From Thelonectria olida (taxonomy: Eukaryota; Ascomycota; Sordariomycetes; Hypocreales; Nectriaceae), in the NCBI GenBank assembly GCA_020736575.1, contig JAGPYM010000037.1, positions 124,001-188,000 on the forward strand: DNA of 64,000 nucleotides, in the 5' to 3' direction. The notes below the pieces were generated by a model. It did not search any database. It had not been told where the DNA came from and saw only the letters and a list, made by a program, of their open reading frames with translations. Shown piece by piece: positions 1-11,414 of the stretch. The position numbers and the translations under genes were made by a program. Numbering within the stretch: the stretch's first letter is position 1; every line of letters begins with the position of its first letter.

Positions 1-1076
1 ATGAGCGTCGCATACGAGCCTCGTAGTTTCATTCACGAGGGAGCTTACCCCCCGATTGGAGACGATCACGATCACACGTCCGAACAACGCTTCACAGACA
101 ATGACGTTGCCGAACAACTCAGTCATTATACCCGAGAGGTAGCCATGCTGCCAGACGAACGAAGCGTCTTGGGAGATGATAGAGATATGATGCCCGAGGA
201 TGCTGCTGCAGTCCAGGAAGCAACACGTCTTGACCTCTCCCATGCCGGTTTCCCCTCGCCCCTCCCCGATGGCCTGCCAGTGCCTCCCACTCTCGACCCT
301 CTGCCCGCGCCAATGGAGAAAGAAGTTTCTCCAACCGCCAGCTCTCCTCCCTCGTCGCGAATTAAGCCTATTCCAAAGCCCGAACGAGATGTGACGAAGC
401 GAGCCGACGGGAAATACCACTGTCCTCTGGATGAGTGCAAAGAGGACATCCGAGCATTTTCGCGCAAGTGTGAATGGAAGTAAGTGACGCATTGCCCCTC
501 GTTTTAAGACTTGTTACATCATACTAATTGGTTTTCAGCAAGCACATGGACAAGCACGAGCGACCTTATCGATGTCCTTCCATTGGATGTGAGAACCTGC
601 CTGGATTCACGTATTCCGGCGGTCTGCTCCGACACGAGCGCGAGGTTCACAATAAGCATGGGGGCCCCAAGAACACGGTCAATTGTCCTCACCCCAACTG
701 CAAGCGACATACTGGGAAAGGGTTTTCACGACAGGAGAATCTTAACGAGCATCTGCGCCGCGTCCACACCAACATGGAAGGAACGACACCTCCTGCCGAA
801 CAACCTGTCCAGACCCCCGAGGACAACGAGAGCGTCGAGAAGGCGGGCATGAAGCGCAAACGACGATCAAGCGGTCAAACCAACAATGAGGAGCTCACCG
901 AACTCCGAGAGGAGATAAAGAGAGTGCGAGAGGAGAATGAGAAACTCAAGACGGAGATGGACCAACAATCCCAACACTCACTTGCCATGATGGCGCAGAT
1001 TGCAGAACTGCAAGATCATCTCAGGACCGGACTAGGCCAGGGCGGATTGGGAGCTCCAACAGCGCAGATGATTTAG
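1..1076 (+). CDS. C2H2 zinc-finger protein with C-terminal coiled coil (5' end possibly outside window)
   Basis: Probable nuclear DNA-binding protein. Exons are 1-479 and 539-1076, joined across a 59-nt GTAAGT..TTTCAG intron that restores the first finger (Trp-Asn-Lys-His at the junction); 338 aa are visible. Three C2H2-type fingers lie at residues about 141-166, 172-197 and 209-236. They are of the long-loop kind, with CPxxxC knuckles and HxxxH or HxxxxH ends. A basic KRKRR stretch near 265-270 is a candidate nuclear signal. Residues about 276-325 are rich in Glu/Lys/Leu heptads and look like a coiled coil, so dimerisation is likely. The N-terminal 135 residues are low-complexity and rich in Pro and acidic residues. 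The ATG falls on base 1, so a more upstream start or exon cannot be excluded. The target genes are unknown. Confidence 0.8.
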
Positions 1077-2137
1077 GAATCGGACTTCTTGGTCGACCTC
1101 CCACTCTGACTGAGCGCTGCAAACGATTTCGCGCAAATCCCTCCTTCATGCGAAGCATTCACAACGGAAAGGCGTTCCACTCCTCGATTTATTCTGTTCC
1201 CACAATCCTCATTTCCTCCAACTTCACAACTCCCCTCGGCGTTTGGGACACTGTTATTGCATGGATGGCACAGGACTGTCAAGGATGAGAAATGCGATTC
1301 AATGTTTTTTTTACTGTTCATTTTTAGTTGCTTTTCTTCTTTTTATTGGCATGGCGTTCCCGTGGAAGATATCCCCGCTCCGCTTCCTTACACCACTCTT
1401 CACAAGAACATATCTACTAGCGAGAGCGGTGTTTCGGAATGGCATAGGAGACTATTTGCTTTTTTTTGGTCACAGGGAGGATTGGTTGGGTGCATGGGAT
1501 CGGGGTTCTATACCATGAACATTGGGCGGTGCATTATACGAAGATGATGGGAGAGATATCCGGTTTGCGACGGTGCTTTTTCACGTTTCCTATTCTTCAA
1601 ATTTCGAAGATAGGCCCCCTTTTTTTGCTTCTCTACGTTTGTACAGTGTGTAATATAGACAGCAACATCATCCCTCTGCTTCTCCTGACAGCTGAGCTCG
1701 AAATGGAAAATCACCTAGTGGGCTGCCAGACCCCATGCTCATGTTGTCTCTGGCATTCACTTCTCTTGGCTCTCCATTCATTGCGCATATCAAAGCTGGT
1801 GAACCTTTCTCGGCGGCTTCGGAACTGTGGCAATGGGTGACGTACGATCCTTTCGTAAGCTATCCGTGAACTGCGTAGGCTGTTCGGGCTGTGCAACATC
1901 ACGTTTCCAAAACTTGGGAGCTGATATTGTGAATGTGAATGTATGTACCACTATCCAAACGGATGCTTTCCCGAAGAATATACATTTCCCCCTCGGTCCG
2001 TCTTTTTATCTACAAAGGTGCCATCTCTCGTGGCGACCCTGAAGGCGAAATTGCCCGCTCGCTCGCTTGTTCTCATCCATACGCAAGCCAGGGCGAATAA
2101 TCTGGCCTCCGAAATATACATTCAAGTCCCCATTCTT
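1077..2137. other. Intergenic, convergent gene ends
   Basis: Tail-to-tail spacer between the C2H2 gene and BZZ1. It must hold both 3' UTRs. No coding exon, RNA gene or repeat was recognised; the short open frames here lack codon structure. Confidence 0.6.
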
Positions 2138-4557
2138 CTAGGCAGCCTGAACGTAGCTTGCGGGCACGCTAGCTGTGACACCGGCCTTTTCAACCTCGAC
2201 CCATCCGTCACCGGGATCATCTGTAATGAGGACGAAACGCTCGCCTTCAGCCATCGAGTGCTCCGTCTCTGACTGCGCCGTGTACTCGTACAAGGCCTCC
2301 ACGTAGCGAAGCTTCTTGGCGCCGCGGCGAGGAGCGACTGCAGGGCCCTTTTTCTTGCCTGCGATGGATGATGAGGTGGTAGAGGTTGAATACGTAGACG
2401 AGGGACGAGGGGCGGAGGCTGAGGGAGCAGGGGCTGAAACTGGAGCAGGGGCGGAGGGAGTGGCAGATTCAATGAACTCAGCATAGCTGGCTGGGACGAT
2501 GCCTTCTTTGTAACCGGCGCGGACCTTGATCCAGCCAGTACCATCTATGATGACGTGGTTAGCGAGTGTCATGCTTAAAGAATATGCCATCACCTACCAT
2601 CTGGTTCGATCAATACGATGTCACGGCCTTCCTGAACAGTGAGCTCGCCGTCGCCTGATGCCTCGAATGCATACAGCATTTTGCCCTTCTTCTCCTCTTT
2701 TGCTCCACCGTTTGGTGCGCTCGCGCCATTGCTAATATAAGCTGCTGGAGGAGGAGCCATGACTCTGTTCTTGCGTGCCGCGGCGCCGGGGGCTTTGGCT
2801 GAGGACGTACTTTCGCGCGGGGGCGCCTCTTCTTTCGGAGTCTCTGCTGCTGGACTTGGTTGGCCTGAGACTGAGCCTGTAATGGATGCGCGAGCCGAAT
2901 GCGAACTGAGTGAGTTCATAGTGTTGGAGCGAGACAGATCTGGTCCGTCGGAGGCATTCAGAGAGGTCATGGTGGCACTAGGTTTCAGGAGTTTGTTGGC
3001 AGAGTCCTGGCGCTCCGCCTTGAGCTTCTTGCGCTCATCCTTGGACTGTTCGCCAGGACAGTCAGGGGGGACCTTCATCTCACACTTGCTATGGCATGTG
3101 TAGCCACAGTCTCTGCAGTCGAAACCCTTTGCGCTAAGGCCCCAGATCCTCTCTCCGCAAAGATCGCAGTTGGTGGGAATCTTGAATGTTTGGCTCTTAA
3201 AGTTGTGGTTCTTCGCACCGAGTGTAACATCGCCAACCACGGCGGTGATGGTTGATGTTTCAACCTCAGCCGTAAGTCGTTGGCGATCGACCGTGTGAAA
3301 GTCCTCCTGCAGCGAGAACAGGATACGAACGACTTCGACCTCATCCTTTTTCTCAGTCCCTTCTCTGACGCGCTGCTTTGTGCGTTTCAGTCCCTCCACT
3401 TCCCTACGCTTCTTGTCCACCTCTCTCCTCAACTCGCCCAATTGAGATTTGGACTTGCTGAGTACGTTTCGGAGATAGATCTTGGCTGTGTCATCTACGA
3501 TCATGGCGCCGTCGTCGTGCCAGACGGGACTCGCCTCGAAAGCCTTGTCTGGGGGCTCATTGAAGACGCCCATGTTATGCTGAATGTACATCATGGAATC
3601 GAGGTGGGGTAAATTTCGTTGGATCTCGGTGCCCTGATGCTCAATCATGCCATTGCTCTGCGTCAACATGTTTGATTCAAGTTGTGTTGCAATTCCCCAA
3701 AGGGAGTTAAGCTTCAGCGTTCGGAACTCGCTGAGATCCTGCAGGCCGTCCATGACCTCGGGAATATACTCGTGGTAGTACCGTTCCTTCAACTTATTCG
3801 TAACATTGATGGCGATGAGGTAAGAGTTCTTGGCATTGTTCATCTCGAAGACCTGCTGCGTGTAGGCACTCTGGGCTTTGGCCTTGTCGTAATGGGATTC
3901 GGACTTTTTGCGCTTGGCCTCCACCTCTTGACACACGGCGTCGTACTTTCCTTTGACTTTGCGAAGGTCGGCATAGGAGGTCTCGCGCTCGCGCTCGAGC
4001 TTCTCGGCGTATTCGGAATGGCGCTTGCGCAACTCCTCGAAGCGGCCTCCGTAGAATCTGAGGGGTTCGGCGACCTGGGAAATGAGATTGGTGGCATATC
4101 GGTCGTGCTCGGTGGCGCGGGATTCGAGGGTGGTGAGCTGGGTGGTCCAGGTAGTTAAGGAGGCGCTGAAAGGTGAGGATCGAGGTCAGCATCAAATGCG
4201 CCAGGCGGAGGGCATCGGGTTGGGTTGCGGGTTGGGTACCTTTCGAGGGAGCCGGGGGTCATGGCCGGAGTGTCACCAACGCTCAGCTGGGATGTCTTTC
4301 TATTCTTCTTTTCAAAGTATTTCTTGGCCAAAGCAGAGAGCTTCTGGCTATATTCCTTTTCGATTAGGGAGCGCTCGCGATAAAACTGCTGGACATCTTC
4401 CAGCCAAGCGATACCATGGCCAACCCAGGCATTTGCAGGTTTAAAGCCATCCTGGTAGATGTATGGTTAGCCGACAGTTTATATGGAGCGATCAAAAGCG
4501 AAGCACCTTGAGCTCTGCGCCAAAGGTTGGCACGCCTTCGACGTCGGCCTCAGCCAT
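2138..4557 (-). CDS. BZZ1: BZZ1-like actin-patch protein: F-BAR, C1, two SH3 domains
   Basis: Cytoplasmic membrane-bending adaptor that, in yeast, recruits Las17/WASP-driven actin polymerisation to endocytic sites. Exons, in order of transcription: 4557-4507, 4451-4240, 4165-2598, 2544-2138; 745 aa. The start is the only ATG giving the family N-terminus (MAEADVEGVPTFGAELK), which joins exon 2 in phase. The F-BAR region spans about 1-290 with coiled-coil segments. A C1 zinc finger (residues about 408-457) shows the full His/Cys set, beginning HNFKSQTF and containing CDLC, CRDC and HSKC. SH3-1 is at about 581-640, where splicing restores EPDDGTGW, and SH3-2 at about 685-745 ends the protein. 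Length and domain order match fungal Bzz1. The two SH3 domains are separated by a Ser/Pro/Ala-rich linker. Confidence 0.95.
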
Positions 4558-5898
4558 GACGAAGACCGAGGAGGTCGTCTATATGGGAACGAGATGGTGC
4601 AGCGGTTGGTGGAGATGGAGACATGTACGTCGCACGTCGGACGATTGGAAGCGCGAAAGAGCGACGGGATCGAGACTCGGAGGGCTCGATATTAGCTTGT
4701 ATTAAATGTTGTATAGGCTGAAGATAGAAGCTGGAGTTGTAGTTGCTGATGCAACTTTCGTGGCGAACAGCGCAGCGGGGAGAGAGACGGATGAGGCGCA
4801 GGGGGCAACGGAGGACGTGGAGGGTGTCTCGATGCAGTAGGTGGTGAGAGGCGCGCTTGGTGAGTTCGGTTTTGGTGCGCGGAAAGTAGGACCGACAGCC
4901 AGGACAGCGCTACGACCCCGCCAATGAACCCTTGGCGAAGGCGTGTTGACTCGTAATGAAGGACTTCTCAAGAGTGAATAAGCAAATAGGTTCACAAGAT
5001 CTTTTAAAATAAATTAAACCCATAACCCTTCACCAAGACCGACTGTCATGTGCAATGACGAGGCGCTTTTGGGCTTCAAGAATGCCCAGGCCAGGCAGGA
5101 ATCGGTCCATCAACATTAAACCCGCACTGACACTTCCCGTCAGGAACCAGCATCAAAAAAGTTGAGGGTCGAGGTACGTATCGATGGTACCTTCCAAGGC
5201 GTATTGAGCTACGGGTTGTTCCTGCCTCGCACATGATGGATCTATTCCCCAACTGGATTTACCCGAAAGGCAGGAACGAGACGAACAACACAGGAGGCAT
5301 ATCCGAATACTACACGATCTCAGGGCTGAATAGCTTCATCTTCACCATCAATGCAAGCTTCTACAAGTCAAGACAACCACCCAGCAACCAACCCCCAAAG
5401 CTGGTGGGTTCTGCCACGCCACCTCCAGCCGGTTTTCCATGATCCGTCCCCCCAACCCCCGACAGTTCCACAAACCCACTGACACTAGGCCTTGGCCCGC
5501 CATTAGCTGCCAGCATGCGAATGCCCTGAGCGTCCCCTGGAGGAACTGTGGTGGCCCGTTGATGGCCTGTCGGGGTGTTTGACGGACGGTCGGATGGATG
5601 CCGAGCGAGAAGCGTTACGGGGGTGCAAAGCACGTCACCTCGTCTCCTATCGCAAACCGGGCCCAAGTTAGACCACAAATACTCGGACAATACTTTCTTT
5701 TCTTCTGCTCTTCCTTCCAACCTTTGACTCTCCATCTCATAGCGGCTTCATCTTGTTATATCCTTGGGCCGTCTTGTACATTGGATTTCTCATTCCTGCC
5801 GAGGACCTCACCCAAACGTCTCATCTCTCTGGGCAACTCGGCCATCTTCCGTACTCATCTTCAACATCATCACTGAGCCAGCCGTATCATCGCTCACC
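4558..5898. other. Divergent promoter region BZZ1 / PCS60-like gene
   Basis: Head-to-head spacer of 1.3 kb. The 150 bases before the + strand start at 5899 are pyrimidine-rich, as is usual for leaders in these fungi. A CCGAGG hexamer lies at 5799-5804. No convincing additional gene; the 69- to 92-codon frames here show no recognisable features. Confidence 0.5.
5799..5804. promoter_or_regulatory. CCGAGG hexamer, candidate fatty-acid response element
   Basis: CCGAGG (CCTCGG on the other strand) lies 95 bases upstream of the PCS60-like start codon. CCTCGG is the core bound by FarA/FarB-type fatty-acid regulators in Aspergillus and the related CTF1 of Fusarium. A single hexamer is weak evidence; it is listed because the downstream gene is a peroxisomal acyl-CoA synthetase. 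Confidence 0.3.
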
Positions 5899-7634
5899 AT
5901 GGCATTGACTCTGCAAACCGCCATCAAGGGCTCACCCTCTTCCGCCGCCGTCATCATCCCCTCCAAACCAGAGGCTCTCACCGTCACGTACGCCGCCCTC
6001 AACTCCCAGGTCTCGTCCTTCCAAAGCAAGCTGGCCGATCTCGGCATCACCACTGCCTCGCCCGTCTCCATCGCCCTCGTCAACTCTTTCGAGTTCATCG
6101 TCTCCTTCCTTGCCGCCTCCTGGCAGCGCGGCATCGCGGCGCCCCTCAACCCGGCCTACAAGCAGGACGAGTTTGAGTTCTACATCGACGACGTGAAGAG
6201 CGCCATTGTCCTCGTCCCCAAGGGCGCCTATGCGGCCAACGCACCTAGCGTCCGCGCCGCAAAGAAGTTCAACGCTGCCGTCGCCGAGTGCTACTGGGAT
6301 TCTGCCAAGGGCGAGGTTGCTCTCGATGTCAAGGACCTCGGCCAGCTCAAGGGCAAGAAGGAAAAGGTCCTGCGAGCTGAGCCCGATGACACGGCTCTCA
6401 TCTTGCACACGAGGTGAGCTTCACATGTAATCCAACCCCGTGACGTATCAAATATACTGACTATGGCCCAGCGGAACAACATCTCGACCCAAAGTGGTAA
6501 GTTTTTGAATGCCGACAGTTCTCCGAGACAACTCCCGCTCATGAATTGGCGAATAGGTGCCCTTGTCGCATCGCAACCTCACCCGAACCATGTGTAAGTT
6601 TCAACGACGTCTCATACAGCTTCCGTTGGTGCGATGCGCTAATCAACACATCATCTATAGATAATATCGAGCAGACTTACCAGCTCACCTCCAGTGACCG
6701 TACCATGCTAGTGATGCCCCTCTTCCACGTCCACGGTTTGCTTTGCGGACTGTTGGCGACCCTTTACACCGGCGGCTCAATGGTCGTGCCCACCAAGTTC
6801 TCCGCGTCCGAGTTCTGGGCCGACTTCGTCACTCACAAGGCCAACTGGTATACCGCCGTTCCCACCATCCATCAGATCCTCCTCAAGGGCCCGACCCCGA
6901 GCCCCAAGCCCAACATTCGCTTCATCCGTTCTTGCTCTAGCCCCCTCTCGCCCACCGTTTTCCAGAAGCTCGAGGAAACCTATGGCGCCCCTGTACTCGA
7001 GGCTTACGCCATGACTGAGGCTTCACATCAGATGACATCCAACCCTCTACCGCCCGCCAAGAGAAAGCCCGGCAGCGTTGGTCTCGGTCAGGGTGTGGAG
7101 GTTAAGATCTTGAACGAGCAGGGAGAGGAGCTTGCCCAGGGCAAGGAGGGTGAGATTTGCATCTTGGGCGAGAACGTCACAAAGGGCTACCTCAACAACC
7201 CTCAGGCCAATGCTACATCCTACCACAAGAATGGCTTTTTCCGCACGGGCGACCAGGGCAAGAAGGACGAGGATGGATACGTCATCATTACTGGCCGTAT
7301 CAAGGAGCTCATCAACAAGGGTGGCGAGAAGATCAGCCCAATTGAGCTGGACAACGTCCTGACGCGACACGAGCAGATCAGCGAGGCTGTCAGTTTTGCC
7401 ATCCCCGACGAGGTGTACGGCCAGGACATTGGTGTGGCCGTTGTGCTCAAGAAGGGCGAGAAGCTCTCTGCTGAAGAGCTGAAGGGCTGGATGGCGGAGC
7501 GATCGGCCAAGTTTAAAATCCCAAAGAAGGTCTACTTTACCGAGATTATGCCTAAGACTGCGACAGGCAAGATTCAGCGACGCATCGTGGCGGAGACGAT
7601 GATGAAGCAGGACACGCCTAAGGCGAAGCTGTAA
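5899..7634 (+). CDS. PCS60: Peroxisomal AMP-forming acyl-/oxalyl-CoA synthetase (PCS60/FAT2-like)
   Basis: ANL-superfamily adenylating enzyme that activates a carboxylate with ATP and CoA; yeast Pcs60 acts on oxalate and is peroxisomal. Exons: 5899-6413, 6472-6496, 6557-6593, 6661-7634; 516 aa. The tiny second and third exons rebuild the ATP-binding P-loop (HTSGTTSRPK) and the following VPLSHRNL segment. Further motifs: YAMTEASHQM (A5), FFRTGDQG (A7), GRIKELINKGGEKISP (A8) and KTATGKIQRR with the C-terminal catalytic Lys (A10). The protein ends in AKL, a canonical PTS1 peroxisome signal. The start ATG at 5899 has a good context (CACCATGG) and gives MALTLQTAIKG. Oxalate as substrate is inferred from family resemblance; a medium-chain or aromatic acid is possible. 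Confidence 0.9.
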
Positions 7635-8029
7635 GGAAGAAGTGTAAAATGGCTACTCAACTACGTGTTGAAGGATATATATTAGACAGGACAACCTGCA
7701 GAGCTTCGGCAAGACTGCAAAGACTGCAGTTATATGCGAAGTAGTGTGAATAAATTGTATGAGACATGGTTAAAAGAGGATGAAATGCATTGCTCGTTAT
7801 GTACGATAAATGAAACTCGTCGACGCTAATTCCCATATTATCCTGTTCAACACTGGTCTATCCTCGCCATCCATGCCCAAATCAGATCTCATCTCTCATC
7901 TCATCTCATCTCGCCCAAAAAAAAGGAAGCTATGAACAACAAAGACATCCCGGTTCGCTTCCTTTCCCCCCGCATTATGTCCCAGTTTTCACCTTTTTCC
8001 CCCAGGTCTCTTGATGCTCATTTCACACC
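7635..8029. other. Intergenic, convergent gene ends
   Basis: Tail-to-tail spacer with AT-richer 3' UTR-like sequence and a short TCTCATC-type pyrimidine repeat near 7888-7915. No gene seen. Confidence 0.5.
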
Positions 8030-8362
8030 TTAGTCGTAGTGGCCATCCTTATCCTGGAGCTCAATCACATCGTCCTCGTCGTTGTCGTACAGGTTGCTGT
8101 TGTTGCGCTTGGGGCTCGCGGGGCGCTTGAGCAGGGCCGACTTGCGCGGCACCACGGTGTGCTTCTCGACCCAGCAGGCGGTGCCGTCGGCGGCTTCCCA
8201 GCGGCGGAGGGAGCGCGGGGAGCATGCGCCGGTCTCGACCTTGGCCTCGGCGGCTTGCTCGAGGCAGGCGGCGTTGGCGTCGGGGAGCTCGGAGAAGACG
8301 GAGAGGATGGTGGGCGTGCCCGAGGTGTCCTTGTGGAGGAGGATGTAGACGGATGGGGCCAT
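8030..8362 (-). CDS. Small hypothetical protein with acidic tail
   Basis: Single-exon frame of 110 aa beginning MAPSVYILLHKD. The N-terminal 60 residues read like a compact folded domain. The middle is basic (KSALLKRPASPKR) and the last 20 residues are strongly acidic (DNDEDDVIEL), a composition common in small nuclear proteins. Four Cys are scattered, with no zinc motif. I recognise no family and assign no function. The start is the first ATG downstream of the GT-rich microsatellite at 8391-8468, only 28 bases away, so the repeat probably lies in the mRNA leader. The frame stays open through the repeat but would then encode His-Thr runs; a start within or beyond the repeat is considered unlikely. 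Confidence 0.65.
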   Translation of the reverse strand: MAPSVYILLHKDTSGTPTILSVFSELPDANAACLEQAAEAKVETGACSPRSLRRWEAADGTACWVEKHTVVPRKSALLKRPASPKRNNSNLYDNDEDDVIELQDKDGHYD

Positions 8363-8390
8363 TGCAGAGGGTGTTGTTGGGAGTTGTTTG

Positions 8391-8468
8391 AGTGTGTGTG
8401 TGTGTGTGAGTATGTGTGTGTGTGTGAGTATGTGTGTGTGTGTGAGTATGTGTGTGTGTGTGTGTGTA
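8391..8468. repeat. GT-rich microsatellite with 18-bp higher-order unit
   Basis: Runs of (GT)n interrupted by GAGTAT at 8408, 8426 and 8444, an exact 18-base spacing, so the locus is a compound microsatellite or minisatellite. It sits just 5' of the small acidic-protein gene on the minus strand. Confidence 0.9.
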
Positions 8469-8550
8469 CAAGAGTAAGGGTGTGTCTCGATGTATTGGTT
8501 GAGATGGAAGTGCTTTTTGGTCACTGAAGCTCCGAGGAGTGTATGTAAGT

Positions 8551-8566
8551 GATGATGATGATGATG
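8551..8566. repeat. (GAT)n trinucleotide microsatellite
   Basis: Five tandem GAT units, upstream of the small acidic-protein gene. Confidence 0.85.
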
Positions 8567-9083
8567 GAACAAAAAAGCAAATCAAGTTCGTGAGAAGGCT
8601 AGATGTCTTATATCCCTTCGCCCTCACATAGTCGACCACATACCAACAAACGAAACACTCGGACCTCTCTCACCGTCCAGGTGACCCGCGCATGCATCTC
8701 CAGAGCAAGGAAGCAGCAAACCCCAAGATGCCCGAATGCGGGAACATTTCTTGCTTGTCACGGTGGTGTGACATCAGAGCATGGGAGAGCGCTTTTGCCT
8801 TCTACAAGGGAAAGCCCACTATTCCCCGGGCCGGCCGATTGTGTTCTCGGGGCCATGGTCCCGTGCGAGGCAAAGAACTAAACAGCTCAAGAGGCCTTTC
8901 AGCTTGAAGACCCCGGAGCTGGACAGCGGGTCCGAGGTCCGGTGGTGAGCGAGGCTGGCATTTCCGGTGGCTCCGGGGGGTATTCATAGTTAGAGAGTTC
9001 ATTCCTACGAATAGGTGCGAATAGGCGAGCAAGCAAGGTAGAATTGATTGCTGTTATGGCCGGTACAATACCCGAGAGACAAC

Positions 9084-9108
9084 CAATCAATCAATCAATC
9101 AATCAATC
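9084..9108. repeat. (CAAT)n tetranucleotide microsatellite
   Basis: Six tandem CAAT units in the gene-free stretch, with no coding context. Confidence 0.9.
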
Positions 9109-10408
9109 TCCCAGTAACGAGATAGATCTCATCTCAGGCCATGTCTCCCATCTGCCCCAAAGAATAAAAATACGACCTTGAGCAAAAACGGCGGTGGAAA
9201 GCCGTCCGGTCGCCATGCCACGATGACATACGATAGCCTCCCCAAGAAACATGGTCCCTGGCTAGGCCTGAGGAAATTCTGCTCACGGGGAACCTCTCGA
9301 ACGAGTGGAAGAAAAAAATCTCTGTTGGCGGGGAACGCCTGTCCTCCAGTCACTTCCAAGCTTCAGAGCTTCGAGCTTGGATCGATAGGCGCCGTGTGTC
9401 GAGGCTGGTGACGTTTCCGTTGATTATTCCCGAGGAAGCGCGGGCGGGCAGTTCTCGGTGTTTGGTGAGCTCTCGCCTGCTCAGCTTTCCTTGCGTAATG
9501 GGGGACGGGAGAGTGACAACGCAGAACGCCAACCGGGCTCTCCGTGGAGGGGGGGGAGTGGTCATCGGCCAGGAACAGGAAGAGACAAGATTGCTCGAAA
9601 ATCTGCAAGGGACAATAGGTGGCTATCCTCGCTTACCTACGCCTCCCAGCTCGGTGGTCGAAATCCGAAAATACCCTGGCCGCCTTTGGGTAATGCAAAT
9701 CATTTGACCAAGGATCAAACGGCCCAAGATGGAACAGATGGGAAAAGATGGAGAATGTAGATGCAGGTATTGGGCTTTGTATCTCCGAGATGTGAGTCAG
9801 GGGAAGGCCACGGGGACGAGGGCACGAGATGGGAATTTGATCTCATGGCGATGGCCAGGTCGCCGAGGTCGGGGGAGCTGAGGTCATAGGCGATGAGGAA
9901 TTGGCATTTGTCAGTCATGAATTGACGGTATTCTAGGGCCCGGCTTGGGATGGTGTCTGCTTCCGAACTGGATAAGCTCGACCAAGTTGAAACATTATGT
10001 GTTGCTGGTTGATCAATGCCATCATCCGCCTTGGCCAGAGCGTTCATACTCGTGAGCATAGAGAGGTGTAGCTCTATGCCCTGGGCCAAGCTCTGCTGCC
10101 AAAAGGCCCCATGGGATTCGAACGCCCTCGTATTATGAAGCTACCCAAGTTGAAAGATAGCTGCCATTACCCTTCTAGTTGGCAACAATTGATCCATAGC
10201 TCACTCTACTAGCGAGATATTCACAACTCGTTTCTCCTACAATCCATCCCCACCAGACCGCATAATCGTGTCGCAGCAAAGGCGCGCTCCCTTCGCCTCG
10301 TCCAATTCCACCCCCGCATCACCCCGCACCTCAACAAGTTAACTACCGGCTTCACCATCTCACTTCCAGCTGCGATATCAACCTCCCATTAAACACTGAA
10401 GCCTCCAC

Positions 10409-11039
10409 ATGGCAGCCCGTCTCGCCTTCCAACGCCTTTCTCTCGCCACCGCCAGAGCTCCGTCAACATTCGTCAAGCCAATTGCCTCGACTCGCATCAC
10501 CACGCGCACCATGGCTTCCTCCATCACCGTGCCCAAGGGCAAGTTCGAGTTCCTCGTCGTCGCCCCCGACAAGCCTGGCACGCGCGAGAAGCGTCTCGAA
10601 GTCCGAAAGTGAGACCAACTCCTCCCCCGTGACAGCGCCATTCAGCTAATTGGCCCTGCAGCCAGCACTTCCAGAACATGGCTCCTCACATCGAGGACGG
10701 AAGCTGGAAGATGGGCGGTACGTCTTCATTCGCCGCGTGCATGCGCATCAAGTCGAATAATGACGAGCTAATTTATCTTACCTTACCCAGGCGCCATCCT
10801 AAATGGCGTTCCCAAGGATGACAGCCCATCCAGCCTTGACTTTGCGGGAAGCACCCTCGTCGTCGTCGCTGATTCCGTTGAAGCTGTTCGCGCCGAGCTG
10901 AGCACCGACATCTACGCCACCACTGGAGTTTGGGACATGGACAAGGTGAGATCCATCGGCTCCGTCTTATTCATTTTGCTGAAGCCTAAGTTACTAGGTC
11001 CAAATCTATCCTCTTAAGTGTGCCTTCAGATACACCTAA
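10409..11039 (+). CDS. YCII-related domain protein, probable mitochondrial presequence
   Basis: Exons: 10409-10608, 10662-10717, 10791-10945, 10998-11039; 150 aa. All junctions keep phase and use GT..AG. Residues 1-34 are rich in Arg/Ala/Ser/Thr without acidic residues (MAARLAFQRLSLATARAP), typical of a mitochondrial targeting sequence. A second in-frame Met at 35 (MASSITVPKG) begins the conserved part. Residues about 42-145 form a YCII-type dimeric alpha-beta barrel fold: FEFLVVAPDKPG, HIEDGSWKMGG, GSTLVVVADSVE, and the terminal VQIYPLKCAFRYT. YCII proteins resemble muconolactone-isomerase-type enzymes, but most eukaryotic members have no known reaction and none is assigned. The gene is tail-to-tail with the DUF2408 gene. 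Confidence 0.85.
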
Positions 11040-11414
11040 GCAACAATCACCTGGTGAGCCGACACCACCACAACATAAGTAGCTTCACAAAGAACACGAC
11101 AAAACAGTTCAATAATGATTCCAAAAAGCTTTCAATTGCAAACTACCCAGCCATCCCTTTTGGTTTCCATCCCCCACCAAGTAAAAGTGCCCATTGCTGG
11201 AAAATTCGCGTCTTCCAAGTTCCAACCCTCGCCGAGTCCTGTCACCCCTCCATTAATCAAGGGATTCGCCTCGTCGCTGCAGAGGCAAACACCACTAGCC
11301 ATCTCAAATTATGCATACATCCTTCCTTCCTACTCATACCATAAGATTACCGTAGAAACACCTGGGAAAACGCCATCATACCCACCCCAAGAAACAACGA
11401 GCACTAGTTGACCC
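11040..11414. other. Intergenic, convergent gene ends
   Basis: 375-base tail-to-tail spacer. Only 3' UTR-like sequence is seen. Confidence 0.5.

Larger units (their letters stand above)
8363..10408. other. Intergenic, divergent promoters
   Basis: Two-kilobase head-to-head spacer. Besides the microsatellites at 8391, 8551 and 9084, I see no exon with family resemblance and no RNA gene. A tRNA-like GGATTCGAAC at about 10114 lacks supporting stems. Confidence 0.5.

Noticed and set aside
10095..10140. GGATTCGAACGCC, resembling a tRNA T loop
   Set aside because: The flanking bases do not form a 5-bp T stem, and no acceptor, D or anticodon stem can be paired around it.
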